Assembly: GCA_044228625.1 (NCBI GenBank)
Contig: JBGAUM010000056.1
Span: forward strand, 1-20,977
Length of the DNA stretch: 20,977 nt
Source of the DNA: UKL13-2 sp044228625
GTDB taxonomy: Bacteria; Pseudomonadota; Gammaproteobacteria; Burkholderiales; Usitatibacteraceae
Direction: 5' to 3'
The first letter of the stretch is position 1. Each line of letters begins with the position of its first letter. Below the pieces are notes generated by a model, which saw only the letters and a list, made by a program, of their open reading frames with translations, searched no databases and was not told the origin of the DNA. The position numbers were made by a program, and so were the translations under genes. Shown here piece by piece: positions 13,793-20,977 of the stretch.

Positions 13793-14944
13793 TCAGCCCT
13801 TTTTCGGCGGGGCGGCGGGGTTGGGTGTGTTGGGCGCGGGCGGGCGGTTGGCCTGTTGCTGCTGCATGGCCGTGCCCGGGTTCACGGTGCGGCCCATGCC
13901 CTGCGCGATGCCCAACCAATCCCAGCGGCCCTGCGCAATGGCATCCAGAATCATGTTGCGGTTGGCAAGCGCGGCCTGATACACATTGGGCGGCAGCTCG
14001 TTGAACTGCATATAGGTTTCCAGCGAATCGTAGCCGCAGGCGCCTTGCCATGCACAGCCGTTCAGGACACGTTGGGAATCCTGGCCGCAATTGGCCCCGC
14101 GGTCACAGGCTGCCAATTGCCATGCCGGACCCCATTCGCGGGGATTGTAGGGGTCGCTGTTCGGGCCGATGCGCCGCTCGGCAAGTTGCGTGGATTGCGC
14201 GAGCAATTGCCCGACGCGTTCGATGGCGAACGGGTCGCCACTGGCCAGCGCATCGCGCATGGTGCTCAATTGCTCCTCAGACAGGCGCCGTTCTTCCACC
14301 CCGCGGGCACGCGCCAATTGCTCCTGATAGGTTGTCGCCGCGACCGCGACTTTGGCGGCCGGGTTGCCCTGGGCCGCGGCCTCGCGATACATTTTCTGCA
14401 CGTCGGCGCCGGAGATGGCAACGTTACCGAATCCTTCGCACAACTCATACGTGCGGTTGAAGGCTTCGATCCGCGCGGCGTTGTTGGGATCGTTCTCTTT
14501 CAATCGTGTCGCAAATCGCTGTTGTTGCGCCCCGAGGGTTTCCTGGCTGGTACCCTTGGCGCGGCCGATGCAGCGCTCCATCGCGACAGCGGCAAAGTAT
14601 CGCGTTTCCGCATCTGCACCTTCCGGGTTTGCCGCATAGCGATCGTAGAACGGCTTGTAGGCACGCGCCTTTTCAAACTCTTGCGCCAACGCGCTTTTCA
14701 GCGGCACTACAGGGCGTGGGGCACTGGCGGCCATGGGCCGTGCCGATTTTTCGCTGGGTTGCGGCATCACATTGACGGCACTGGCGCTGGTCGCGCCGGT
14801 GTTGGTCGTGGTGGCCGGCGCTTTTCCCGTGGTTCCGTTGGCCGCCGCCAGAATCGCCGTTTCATTCGGGGGCTTGAGGGCGTACCACGCCCCGGCCACC
14901 AATGCGGTCACGCCTGCTGCTGCAATCCAGATGACTTTGCTCAT
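13793..14944 (-). CDS. Unknown membrane-anchored protein with Sel1-like segment and C-terminal Cys cluster
   Basis: I do not recognise the family. The 383-residue product has one N-terminal helix (about 3-24, VIWIAAAGVTALVAGAWYAL) without a lipobox cysteine, so it is probably anchored with its bulk in the periplasm. A low-complexity Ala/Thr/Pro linker reaches about residue 75. The middle is helical, with a Sel1/TPR-like turn (MYREAAAQGNPAAKVAVAA, about 183-205). At about 278-305 four cysteines cluster (CDRGANC, then NGCAWQGAC), suggesting two disulfides or a metal site. The C-terminus is a Gln/Pro/Ala-rich tail. The ATG at 14944 is preferred because AAGGAG lies five bases upstream. Confidence 0.75.
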   Translation of the reverse strand: MSKVIWIAAAGVTALVAGAWYALKPPNETAILAAANGTTGKAPATTTNTGATSASAVNVMPQPSEKSARPMAASAPRPVVPLKSALAQEFEKARAYKPFYDRYAANPEGADAETRYFAAVAMERCIGRAKGTSQETLGAQQQRFATRLKENDPNNAARIEAFNRTYELCEGFGNVAISGADVQKMYREAAAQGNPAAKVAVAATTYQEQLARARGVEERRLSEEQLSTMRDALASGDPFAIERVGQLLAQSTQLAERRIGPNSDPYNPREWGPAWQLAACDRGANCGQDSQRVLNGCAWQGACGYDSLETYMQFNELPPNVYQAALANRNMILDAIAQGRWDWLGIAQGMGRTVNPGTAMQQQQANRPPAPNTPNPAAPPKKG

Positions 14945-14949
14945 GCGCA

Positions 14950-14955
14950 CTCCTT
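14950..14955 (-). promoter_or_regulatory. Strong ribosome-binding site deciding the start of the anchored unknown protein
   Basis: On the minus strand AAGGAG is followed by five bases and ATG (14944). The alternative GTG codon at 14950 overlaps this element and so cannot use it. A TAACAT at 14971-14966 (minus strand) could be the -10 of this gene, but no matching -35 is evident. Confidence 0.7.
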
Positions 14956-15107
14956 GATCGGTCGCATGTTACCGAATTGATGCGCTGTGCCACGGAAATT
15001 GGTGTAACCGAACGTGTTCAAACACCCGACCACCAGCAAGGGTGCGGCGTTCCAGCCATTTTGGCCGTGAAAGCCTCGCCGTTATTAGGGTTTGGGCCGA
15101 AGGTGGA

Positions 15108-15905
15108 CTATGTTCCGGTGAATTGGGCGGCGCGCTTTTCGACGAATGCGGTCACACCTTCGCGAAAATCCGCGGTCCCCGCGCACTCGGCGAAGCGCGC
15201 GATTTCGTCGTCCAGGTGCTCCCGGATCGGGCGGTCGAAGGTGCGGTTGATCAATTGCTTGGCTTGCGCGTAGGCGCGCGTCGGGCCGTTGGCGAGGCGC
15301 TGCGCGAGTTGTTGCGTGTCGTGGTCCAGCGCGCCAGGGGCGACCACGCGATTGACGAGCCCGTGGGCCAGTGCGGCCTCGGCGGTCAGGGTGTCTGAAA
15401 GCATGATCAACTCCAGCGCCTTTTTCATGCCCACCAGGCGCGGCAGGAAATACGTGCTGCCGCCATCGGGGGAGGTGCCGATGCGCGTGTAGGCAGAGGT
15501 GAACGTGGCGTTTGTGGATGCCAGCGCAAAGTCGCACGCCAGCGCCAGTGAAAACCCCGCGCCGGCCGTGGCACCGTGGATCTTGGCGATGACCGGGAAC
15601 GGCGCGTTGCGAATCGCTTCGATGGCGTCGTGCAGCGCGTCGCCCATGTGCTTGATCGTCTCCGCAAGCCCCGTGCCGGGTTGGGTGAGCCGGCGATGGA
15701 AGTCGCCCACATCGCCCCCGGCGAGGAACGCCTTGCCCGCGCCTTGGATCACCAATGCGCGGACATCTTCCTTCGCCACGAGGCCGGCCAGCGCCTCGCG
15801 CATGGCGAGGATCAATTCCGGATTCATCGCGTTGAACACTTGCGGCCGGTTGAAGGTGAGCGTGGCGATGGCGCCGGCTTGCGAGACGAGAATGGTCGGT
15901 TCCAT
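15108..15905 (-). CDS. Enoyl-CoA hydratase/isomerase family protein (PaaG-like)
   Basis: The 265-residue crotonase-fold protein has the oxyanion-hole segments AFLAGGDVGDF and HGATAGAGFSLALACDFALA, followed by RIGTSPDGGSTYFLPRLVG. The catalytic position in that last motif is Asp147 rather than the hydratase Glu, as in PaaG-type isomerases, so isomerisation of a double bond or epoxide is as likely as hydration. It acts on acyl-CoA esters in beta-oxidation or aromatic degradation. The ATG at 15905 lies four bases after the MFS gene stop, so the two are probably one transcript; the frame extends upstream only as a shadow of that gene. The pairing with the nearby acyl-CoA ligase is suggestive but not operonic. 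Confidence 0.88.
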   Translation of the reverse strand: MEPTILVSQAGAIATLTFNRPQVFNAMNPELILAMREALAGLVAKEDVRALVIQGAGKAFLAGGDVGDFHRRLTQPGTGLAETIKHMGDALHDAIEAIRNAPFPVIAKIHGATAGAGFSLALACDFALASTNATFTSAYTRIGTSPDGGSTYFLPRLVGMKKALELIMLSDTLTAEAALAHGLVNRVVAPGALDHDTQQLAQRLANGPTRAYAQAKQLINRTFDRPIREHLDDEIARFAECAGTADFREGVTAFVEKRAAQFTGT

Positions 15906-15909
15906 GGGG

Positions 15910-17190
15910 TCAGCGGGGTTCGTTGGACGGTGCCGCGATAATGCCACGCGCGCGGTACTGCTCGCGCAAATGGCGACGAAGGTGCGCCAGTTTCCATGCA
16001 AATGTGGCTGCGGCAAGCGCGCACAGCACGCCGGCCAGTGTGAAGGTGCGCGGCGCTCCGATGCGCTCGGCCACCCACCCGGCGGACAAGTGCCCCAGCG
16101 GCACGGCGCCGGTAAAAAACGTGGAATACACGCTGACCACCCGCCCGCGCAAATGATCTTCGGTCACCGTCTGGATGATGGTATTGACGGACGCGGACGT
16201 GCCCATCAGTCCGAAGCCGAGCAATGCCATGCAAAGGGCCGACAGTTCCAGCGATCGCATGGGGGCGGCGAGCGAGAACCCGAGGGCGCCTGCGGCTGCG
16301 CAACTGGTGGTGATGAGGATGTAGCCGGACAGGCCGCGTACGCTTTCCCGGCGCGCCAGGATGAGGGCGCCGACCAGCGCACCGGCCCCCACGCAGGTGA
16401 CGAACAGCCCGTGCGTTTCGGCGCCGCGCGAAAAAGTTTGCACGGCGATGGCAGGCATCAGCACGGAATAGGGATTGATCGTGAAACTCACCGCACCGAC
16501 GATCAGCACCAGCGGCCAGACCACGGGATTGTGCCATGCATGCGACCAACCCTGGGCGAGCCCTGCGAGAAAAGGGCCTTGCGATTCCTTCCTCGGCGCC
16601 TCGCGCGGAACGATGCGTTGCAGTTGCACGACCACGGCGAGGTAGGAAAGCGCATTCAGGGCGAAGCACAGCGACTCGCCTACCCATGCGATCAGCAGCC
16701 CGCCAATGGCCGGCCCCATCAGCCGCGTGGCGTTGATGTTCACCGAATTCAAGGCGATGGCATTGGGCAAGTCTGCTTTGTCGTCGATGAGTTCGGCGAA
16801 GAACGAATGCCGCGTGGTGACTTCCATGGCCGACAGTACTCCTTGGGCGAACGCGAACACGCCCAGGAGCGTCAGCGTCATGCGGTCGAGAAAGGTCAAA
16901 GTGGCCAACAGACCGGCCAGCGCAAATAGTGCGAGCTGTACGCGGGTCAACAACCAGCGCCGGCTCACGCGATCGGACAAAGCGCCTGCCAGCGGTGTCA
17001 CCGCCAGGAACGGGATCATCGCCAGGAAGCCGATGGTGCCGGTGGCGGCCGTGGAACCAGAAAGGCGGTAGGCGAGCCACATGATTGCCACCGATTGCAT
17101 CCATGAGCCGAGTTGTGAAACGGCCTGCCCGACGTAATAGCGGCGGAAGTTTCGGTGCTTGAGGGCGCGGAGGGCGGGAGGAAAGGGCAT
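15910..17190 (-). CDS. MFS exporter (EntS/MFS_3-like)
   Basis: The 426-residue protein has about twelve hydrophobic segments and opens with ALKHRNFRRYYVGQAVSQLG, then MQSVAIMWLAYRLSGS. This is the start typical of the MFS_3 group that includes the enterobactin exporter EntS and various drug efflux proteins. The loop-2/3 motif is present as PLAGALSDRVSRRWLL. A long central loop (about 190-215, charged, with RIVPREAPRKES) separates the two six-helix halves. It is likely a proton-driven exporter in the inner membrane; the substrate is unknown. It is divergent from tldD across 99 bases, and the enoyl-CoA hydratase-type gene follows after four bases. Confidence 0.87.
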   Translation of the reverse strand: MPFPPALRALKHRNFRRYYVGQAVSQLGSWMQSVAIMWLAYRLSGSTAATGTIGFLAMIPFLAVTPLAGALSDRVSRRWLLTRVQLALFALAGLLATLTFLDRMTLTLLGVFAFAQGVLSAMEVTTRHSFFAELIDDKADLPNAIALNSVNINATRLMGPAIGGLLIAWVGESLCFALNALSYLAVVVQLQRIVPREAPRKESQGPFLAGLAQGWSHAWHNPVVWPLVLIVGAVSFTINPYSVLMPAIAVQTFSRGAETHGLFVTCVGAGALVGALILARRESVRGLSGYILITTSCAAAGALGFSLAAPMRSLELSALCMALLGFGLMGTSASVNTIIQTVTEDHLRGRVVSVYSTFFTGAVPLGHLSAGWVAERIGAPRTFTLAGVLCALAAATFAWKLAHLRRHLREQYRARGIIAAPSNEPR

Positions 17191-17243
17191 GATGCAGGGA
17201 TTTCAGGCCACATCTTACCCGCGGGCTTGTGCACCCCCTGCGA

Positions 17244-17249
17244 TAAAAT
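17244..17249 (+). promoter_or_regulatory. Possible -10 element of tldD
   Basis: TAAAAT in GATAAAATG lies about 40 bases before the TTG chosen as the tldD start, in the 99-base divergent gap to the MFS gene. The final T starts an in-frame ATG that would be untranslatable if this is the -10. No good -35 is visible at 16-18 bases. Confidence 0.3.
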
Positions 17250-17289
17250 GAGAGCATTCCTGTTTGTGGTTCCCCCAGCGAGATCCCCC

Positions 17290-18726
17290 TTGACCGATCC
17301 TCAAGCCATTGCCGTATCGCATTTTTTTGCTTCCACGGACCTCGATGAGGCGGCGCTTGGCACCGCGTTTGACGCGATCCTCCAGCATGACGCGGACGAT
17401 GCGGACCTTTATTTCCAGTACGCCCGGTCGGAGTCCTGGAGTCTTGAGGAGGGGCAGGTCAAGTCCGGCAGTTTCAATATCGACCAGGGCGTGGGTGTTC
17501 GCGTGGTCGCCGGGGAAAAAACCGCTTTTGCGTATTCGGACGACATCAGCCGTGACGCGTTGATGGATGCGGCCCTGGCGACGCGCAGCATCGCGCGCGT
17601 CGGCGGAGATGCCAGCGCCGGGAAAGCCAATGTGAAGACCGGCCGGTCGCTGTATTCCGGGTCAGATCCGGTCTCGGGTGCGGAAGACGCAGACAAGGTG
17701 CGCATCCTGGAACGGCTCGAACGCTTTGCGCGTGCCGTCGATCCGCGTGTCAAGGAAGTCATGGGCCGCATGTCAGGAGACTACGAGGTGGTCATGGTCG
17801 CGCGCGCAGATGGTTCGCGTGCTGCAGACGTGCGGCCGCTGGTGCACATTGGCCTGACCGTCATCGCCGAATTCAATGGCCGCCGTGAACAGGGAAGCTC
17901 GGGCGGCGGCGGACGCTACGACTACGGGTACTTTTCGGATGAGGTTTTGAAGTCGATCGCCGACCATGCGGTCCGCGAAGCGCTCATCAATCTCGACGCC
18001 AAACCGGCGCCCGCAGGTCCGATGACCGTGGTGCTGGGATCCGGATGGCCGGGAATCCTGCTGCATGAGGCGGTGGGCCATAGCCTGGAAGGGGATTTCA
18101 ACCGCAAGGGGAGTTCGGTGTTTTCGGGGCGCATTGGCGAGCGTATCGCCGCCAAGGGAGTCACGGTGGTGGATGACGGCACCATCGTCAACCGTCGCGG
18201 ATCGCTGAATGTCGACGACGAAGGAAACCTGACCCAGCGCAATGTTCTGATCGAGGATGGCATCCTGAAGGGGTATATGCAGGACGCGTTGAATGCGCGG
18301 CTCATGAAGAAGGACGTAACGGGCAACGCACGCCGCGAGTCCTATGCGCACCTGCCAATGCCGCGCATGACGAACACACTGATGCTCGCCGGCGACAAAA
18401 GTCCAGAAGAAATCATCGCCAGCGTGGAGCGCGGATTGTATGCCGCCAATTTCGGCGGCGGGCAGGTGGATACCACGAGCGGGAAGTTCGTCTTTTCGGC
18501 CTCCGAGGCCTATGTGATCGAGAATGGCAAGATCGCATATCCCGTCGTTGGTGCCACGTTGATCGGCAACGGCATTGAGTCGATGAAGCATGTGACCATG
18601 GTGGGCAATGACCTCGCGTTGGACTCCGGCATCGGCGTCTGTGGCAAGGAAGGACAAAGCGTGCCGGTGGGGGTCGGGCAGCCGACCTTGCGCATCGAAG
18701 GTCTTACGGTCGGCGGAACGGCGTAG
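17290..18726 (+). CDS. tldD: Metalloprotease TldD
   Basis: The protein has 478 residues from the TTG at 17290, close to the 481 of E. coli TldD. It contains the zinc-binding HEAVGHSLEGD (H259, E260, H264) and the third ligand Cys451 in GIGVCGKEGQSVPVGVGQP, plus the N-terminal DADLYFQYARSESWSLEEGQ and QGVGVRVVAGEKTAFAYSDD blocks. With TldE/PmbA it forms a heterodimeric cytoplasmic protease that trims unfolded peptides, such as microcin B17 precursors and CcdA. The partner gene is not in this window. An ATG at 17248 and a GTG at 17266 are in frame, but the TTG gives the family N-terminus (TDPQAIAVSHFF) and length. A diguanylate cyclase gene begins five bases after the stop. Confidence 0.94.
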   Translation: MTDPQAIAVSHFFASTDLDEAALGTAFDAILQHDADDADLYFQYARSESWSLEEGQVKSGSFNIDQGVGVRVVAGEKTAFAYSDDISRDALMDAALATRSIARVGGDASAGKANVKTGRSLYSGSDPVSGAEDADKVRILERLERFARAVDPRVKEVMGRMSGDYEVVMVARADGSRAADVRPLVHIGLTVIAEFNGRREQGSSGGGGRYDYGYFSDEVLKSIADHAVREALINLDAKPAPAGPMTVVLGSGWPGILLHEAVGHSLEGDFNRKGSSVFSGRIGERIAAKGVTVVDDGTIVNRRGSLNVDDEGNLTQRNVLIEDGILKGYMQDALNARLMKKDVTGNARRESYAHLPMPRMTNTLMLAGDKSPEEIIASVERGLYAANFGGGQVDTTSGKFVFSASEAYVIENGKIAYPVVGATLIGNGIESMKHVTMVGNDLALDSGIGVCGKEGQSVPVGVGQPTLRIEGLTVGGTA

Positions 18727-18731
18727 CCAGC

Positions 18732-20510
18732 ATGGGAGAGTCCGAATTCAGTGAACCCATCGAATCACTGCGCGCCCGCCTACAGCGGCGCCATCCACCA
18801 CTGACAAAGAAAGAGTTTTCGAATCTTGCCAGTGCAGCCCTGAAGGATCTTGAGGACGAGGCGCTGCGGGAGACGGCCGGCAATTGGCTCGACGGTTCGT
18901 ACTACCTGTCCCGATACGAGGAGGCGAAAGCCGAGGCCTCGCTTGCCAGTGCCCGCGAGGGCATCGAGGCGCTGACCTTGGCGGCCCCCACGTCCCTGCA
19001 GATCCATTCGTTGTCGTTTGCGATCAACGAATCCTCCGCGGAATTGGCCTTTTTACGGAATGACTATCGCTCGGTCTTTGCGTTTGCCCAGGCCTTGTGG
19101 ACCCAGGCCATGACCACTGCCGACTACCGGCGAAAAGGCGTTGCGGCGACCTGGCTGGGGTCTGCGCAGGCGCAGATGGGTCGTTATCAGGAAGCTTCGC
19201 GAACCTTGGCGCGAGCTGTTGCTGACTACGACCATGCGGGGATCGCCGATGAGGCGGCACGTGCCATGAACGCGCTGGCCGTCTGCTATGAGGAACTCGG
19301 TGATTTCGATCGTGCGTATACGCTGTATGCGCACGCCTTGCACCGGGCCGAGGCGGACCAGCATGCGGACATGCAGGGACGCATCCTGGCCAATTGGGGT
19401 GACGCGCTGGTGCAACACGGCCACATTGAAGAAGGCATGGGACGAATCAAGTCCGCCATCGCCATCCTGAAAGACATTGGTGCCCATTGGCACTACGCAT
19501 GGTGCGAACTGGCCCTTGCCAAGGCCTATGCCCTGCGCGGCAACGATGAGGAGGCCGGGCAACTCATGCATACCGCCTTGAAGTCGGTGCGGAAGTCCGA
19601 CGCGCCGCACATCGAGGCGGAGATTCTCGCCGGCATTGGGGAGTACGCCGCGCGACACGGCGAAGATGCGTTTGCGATTGACAACCTCAACGCGGCTTTG
19701 GCGATTGCCGAGCGGCTCGGCATCGAGCGCGAAGTGTTCAAAACACACAGGCTCCTGGCGGAGTGCCATCGGCAGTTTGGCCGGTTCGAGCAGGCGCTGC
19801 ATCACTTCGAGTCCTTCCACAATGTGCGCGCAAAGGTCTTCGACGAGGTGGCCCGCTCACGGGTCGCGGAAATTGAAAGCACGTTCGAACTGGAAAAAAC
19901 CAAGCGCGACCGGGAGTTGTTCCAACTGCGAAACGTCGAGCTGGCCAGCGCGTTGGCGGAGGTCAAGCGACTCAATGCCGAATTGGCTGAAAAGGCGCGG
20001 ATCCTCGAGGACATGTCCAATCATGACGCGTTGACGGGGCTGGCCAACCGGCGCTACTTGTTCGGGCGCCTGCACGCGGAAGCCCAGCGCTTCGAACGCT
20101 ACGGCACCCGGTATTGCGTGGCGCTTTACGATGTGGACCATTTCAAGGCGGTGAACGACAACCACGACCACGCCGTTGGCGACGAAGTGTTGCGGACGGT
20201 GGCGCAACTCGTGGATGCGCAAGTGCGCGATTCCGACGTGCACGCCCGATATGGCGGGGAGGAATTTGCGTTGATCCTGCCCTCTGCGTCGCGCGAGGAG
20301 GCCGTCCGCGTCATGGAAAAGCTCCGGGCTTGTGTCGAGGATCACGATTGGGACTCGCATGTCCCCGGTCTCAAGATCACGATCAGCGCGGGCGTGGCTG
20401 AGGCGGGCGCCGAAGACTCGCAGGATTCCACCGGCGAGCGCCTGTTGGCGCGGGCGGATGCGCAGCTTTACGAAGCCAAACGGCTGGGCCGCAACCGCGT
20501 CGTTGGTTGA
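18732..20510 (+). CDS. TPR-repeat diguanylate cyclase (GGDEF)
   Basis: The 592-residue protein has no membrane segment. Residues about 30-370 form a helical solenoid of TPR-like units, for example ARAMNALAVCYEELGDFDRA and WCELALAKAYALRGNDEEAG. A coiled-coil signalling helix (about 376-430, rich in Glu, Lys and Leu) leads into a GGDEF domain: DALTGLANRRYLFGRL, then ARYGGEEFALILP with the active GGEEF at 508-512. The inhibitory RxxD site is intact (R499-D502, five residues before GGEEF). It should make c-di-GMP from GTP and be feedback-inhibited. There is no EAL domain. The TPR part probably binds a protein or peptide partner that controls dimerisation. The gene starts five bases after tldD with a weak Shine-Dalgarno sequence, so it is likely read through from it. 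Confidence 0.93.
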   Translation: MGESEFSEPIESLRARLQRRHPPLTKKEFSNLASAALKDLEDEALRETAGNWLDGSYYLSRYEEAKAEASLASAREGIEALTLAAPTSLQIHSLSFAINESSAELAFLRNDYRSVFAFAQALWTQAMTTADYRRKGVAATWLGSAQAQMGRYQEASRTLARAVADYDHAGIADEAARAMNALAVCYEELGDFDRAYTLYAHALHRAEADQHADMQGRILANWGDALVQHGHIEEGMGRIKSAIAILKDIGAHWHYAWCELALAKAYALRGNDEEAGQLMHTALKSVRKSDAPHIEAEILAGIGEYAARHGEDAFAIDNLNAALAIAERLGIEREVFKTHRLLAECHRQFGRFEQALHHFESFHNVRAKVFDEVARSRVAEIESTFELEKTKRDRELFQLRNVELASALAEVKRLNAELAEKARILEDMSNHDALTGLANRRYLFGRLHAEAQRFERYGTRYCVALYDVDHFKAVNDNHDHAVGDEVLRTVAQLVDAQVRDSDVHARYGGEEFALILPSASREEAVRVMEKLRACVEDHDWDSHVPGLKITISAGVAEAGAEDSQDSTGERLLARADAQLYEAKRLGRNRVVG

Positions 20511-20595
20511 TTGATGCCGCCCGGGCGGAACTCCTGGATCACGTAAGATTCCAAGGAATTTATCGACTCACAGATCAGTTTTTGACGGGAATGCC

Positions 20596-20977
20596 ATGAA
20601 TCGCAGAAGTTTCTTGTTCCGAAGTGTCCCCGCCACGGGCGTCTTGCTCGCGGCTCCATCGGCGCTGGCCCAGCGGGAGAAGCCGCCCGTACCGCCGACG
20701 CCGGACCAAGTGAAAATCGCCCTCCAGCAAGCCAATCAGCCCATGACCAAGATCGAAAAACTCCAGTTGCCGGACTCCGAATGGCGCATGCGCCTGAACC
20801 CGGCTGCCTACAAAGTGCTCCGTGACGAAGGGACTGAGCGATCATTCACCAGTCCGCTCAACGACGAAAAGCGCAAGGGCGTGTTCCATTGCGCGGGTTG
20901 TGACCTGCCGGTGTTCACCAGCGACATGAAGTTCGACAGCGGCACCGGGTGGCCGAGTTTCTTCACCACGCTGCCCG
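20596..20977 (+). CDS. msrB: Tat-exported peptide-methionine (R)-S-oxide reductase MsrB (3' truncated by window)
   Basis: The 127 visible residues start with a twin-arginine signal (NRRSFLF, hydrophobic stretch to APSALA, cleavage near residue 26), then enter a SelR/MsrB domain: WRMRLNPAAYKVLRDEGTER, zinc ligands C99 and C102 in FHCAGCDLPVF, and DSGTGWPSFF at the window edge. The catalytic Cys lies beyond the window. It should repair R-methionine sulfoxide in periplasmic proteins; the folded-protein Tat route fits a zinc enzyme. The start ATG at 20596 opens the signal peptide. It begins 85 bases after the diguanylate cyclase; the gap has a CCGCCCGGGCGG palindrome (20517-20528) but no T-run. 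Confidence 0.9.
   Translation, partial: MNRRSFLFRSVPATGVLLAAPSALAQREKPPVPPTPDQVKIALQQANQPMTKIEKLQLPDSEWRMRLNPAAYKVLRDEGTERSFTSPLNDEKRKGVFHCAGCDLPVFTSDMKFDSGTGWPSFFTTLP

Noticed and set aside
13751..14980. A 409-codon plus-strand frame opposite the unknown anchored protein
   Set aside because: The minus-strand gene has a strong AAGGAG, an anchor helix and operon spacing; the plus frame has none of these.
15499..16929. A 476-codon plus-strand frame opposite the enoyl-CoA hydratase-type and MFS genes
   Set aside because: It crosses two well-identified minus-strand genes and shows no domain of its own.
20517..20528. CCGCCCGGGCGG palindrome after the diguanylate cyclase as a terminator
   Set aside because: It has at most a four-base stem once a loop is allowed, and no T-run follows.
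1..20977. A defence island, CRISPR array, phage or transposon
   Set aside because: No direct-repeat array, transposase, integrase, toxin-antitoxin pair or nuclease-type defence gene was seen on either strand.

Overview
This window is GC-rich chromosomal DNA from a proteobacterium. The best guess is a betaproteobacterium, with a Xanthomonadales-like gammaproteobacterium as the alternative. The guess rests on gene content (a Pat-type acetyltransferase, ygfA directly followed by folD, tldD, yggU, MFS and VOC proteins) and on dense packing with long antisense reading frames. I see no tRNA, rRNA, insertion sequence, integrase, phage gene or CRISPR array. The region looks like ordinary core and semi-accessory chromosome.

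Layout. Positions 1-2719 (plus strand) hold the 3' part of a GH43-type glycosidase, a minimal two-helix potassium channel, a secreted beta-propeller-like protein and a tiny membrane-anchored LuxR-type regulator. Positions 2838-4596 (plus) hold a DUF4199-type membrane protein, a double VOC protein and a single VOC protein. About 500 bases without a convincing gene follow (4597-5102). Positions 5103-8721 (plus) hold a class II HDAC-like deacylase, then after 13 bases a full-length Pat-type protein acetyltransferase. A small exported protein (minus, 8737-9315) converges on pat and diverges from ygfA. ygfA and folD overlap by four bases and form a one-carbon/folate operon. An AMP-forming acyl-CoA ligase follows (11070-12677), with an in-frame TGA just before its TTG start.

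The minus strand then carries yggU, a CpdA-like metallophosphoesterase and an unknown anchored protein as one set (12678-14944), and an enoyl-CoA hydratase/isomerase plus an MFS exporter as another (15108-17190). Divergent from the exporter are tldD and, five bases after it, a TPR-GGDEF diguanylate cyclase. The window ends inside a Tat-exported methionine sulfoxide reductase B.

How the genes may work together. The strongest functional story is an acylation writer/eraser pair (Pat plus HDAC-like deacylase) about 2.3 kb upstream of an acyl-CoA ligase. The catalytic lysine of that ligase lies in the PX4GK context known for Pat substrates. The LuxR/DUF4199/VOC group looks like a recurrent small membrane-regulator neighbourhood of unknown role. 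I found no clear new defence or mobile system; the more unusual points are in the findings.
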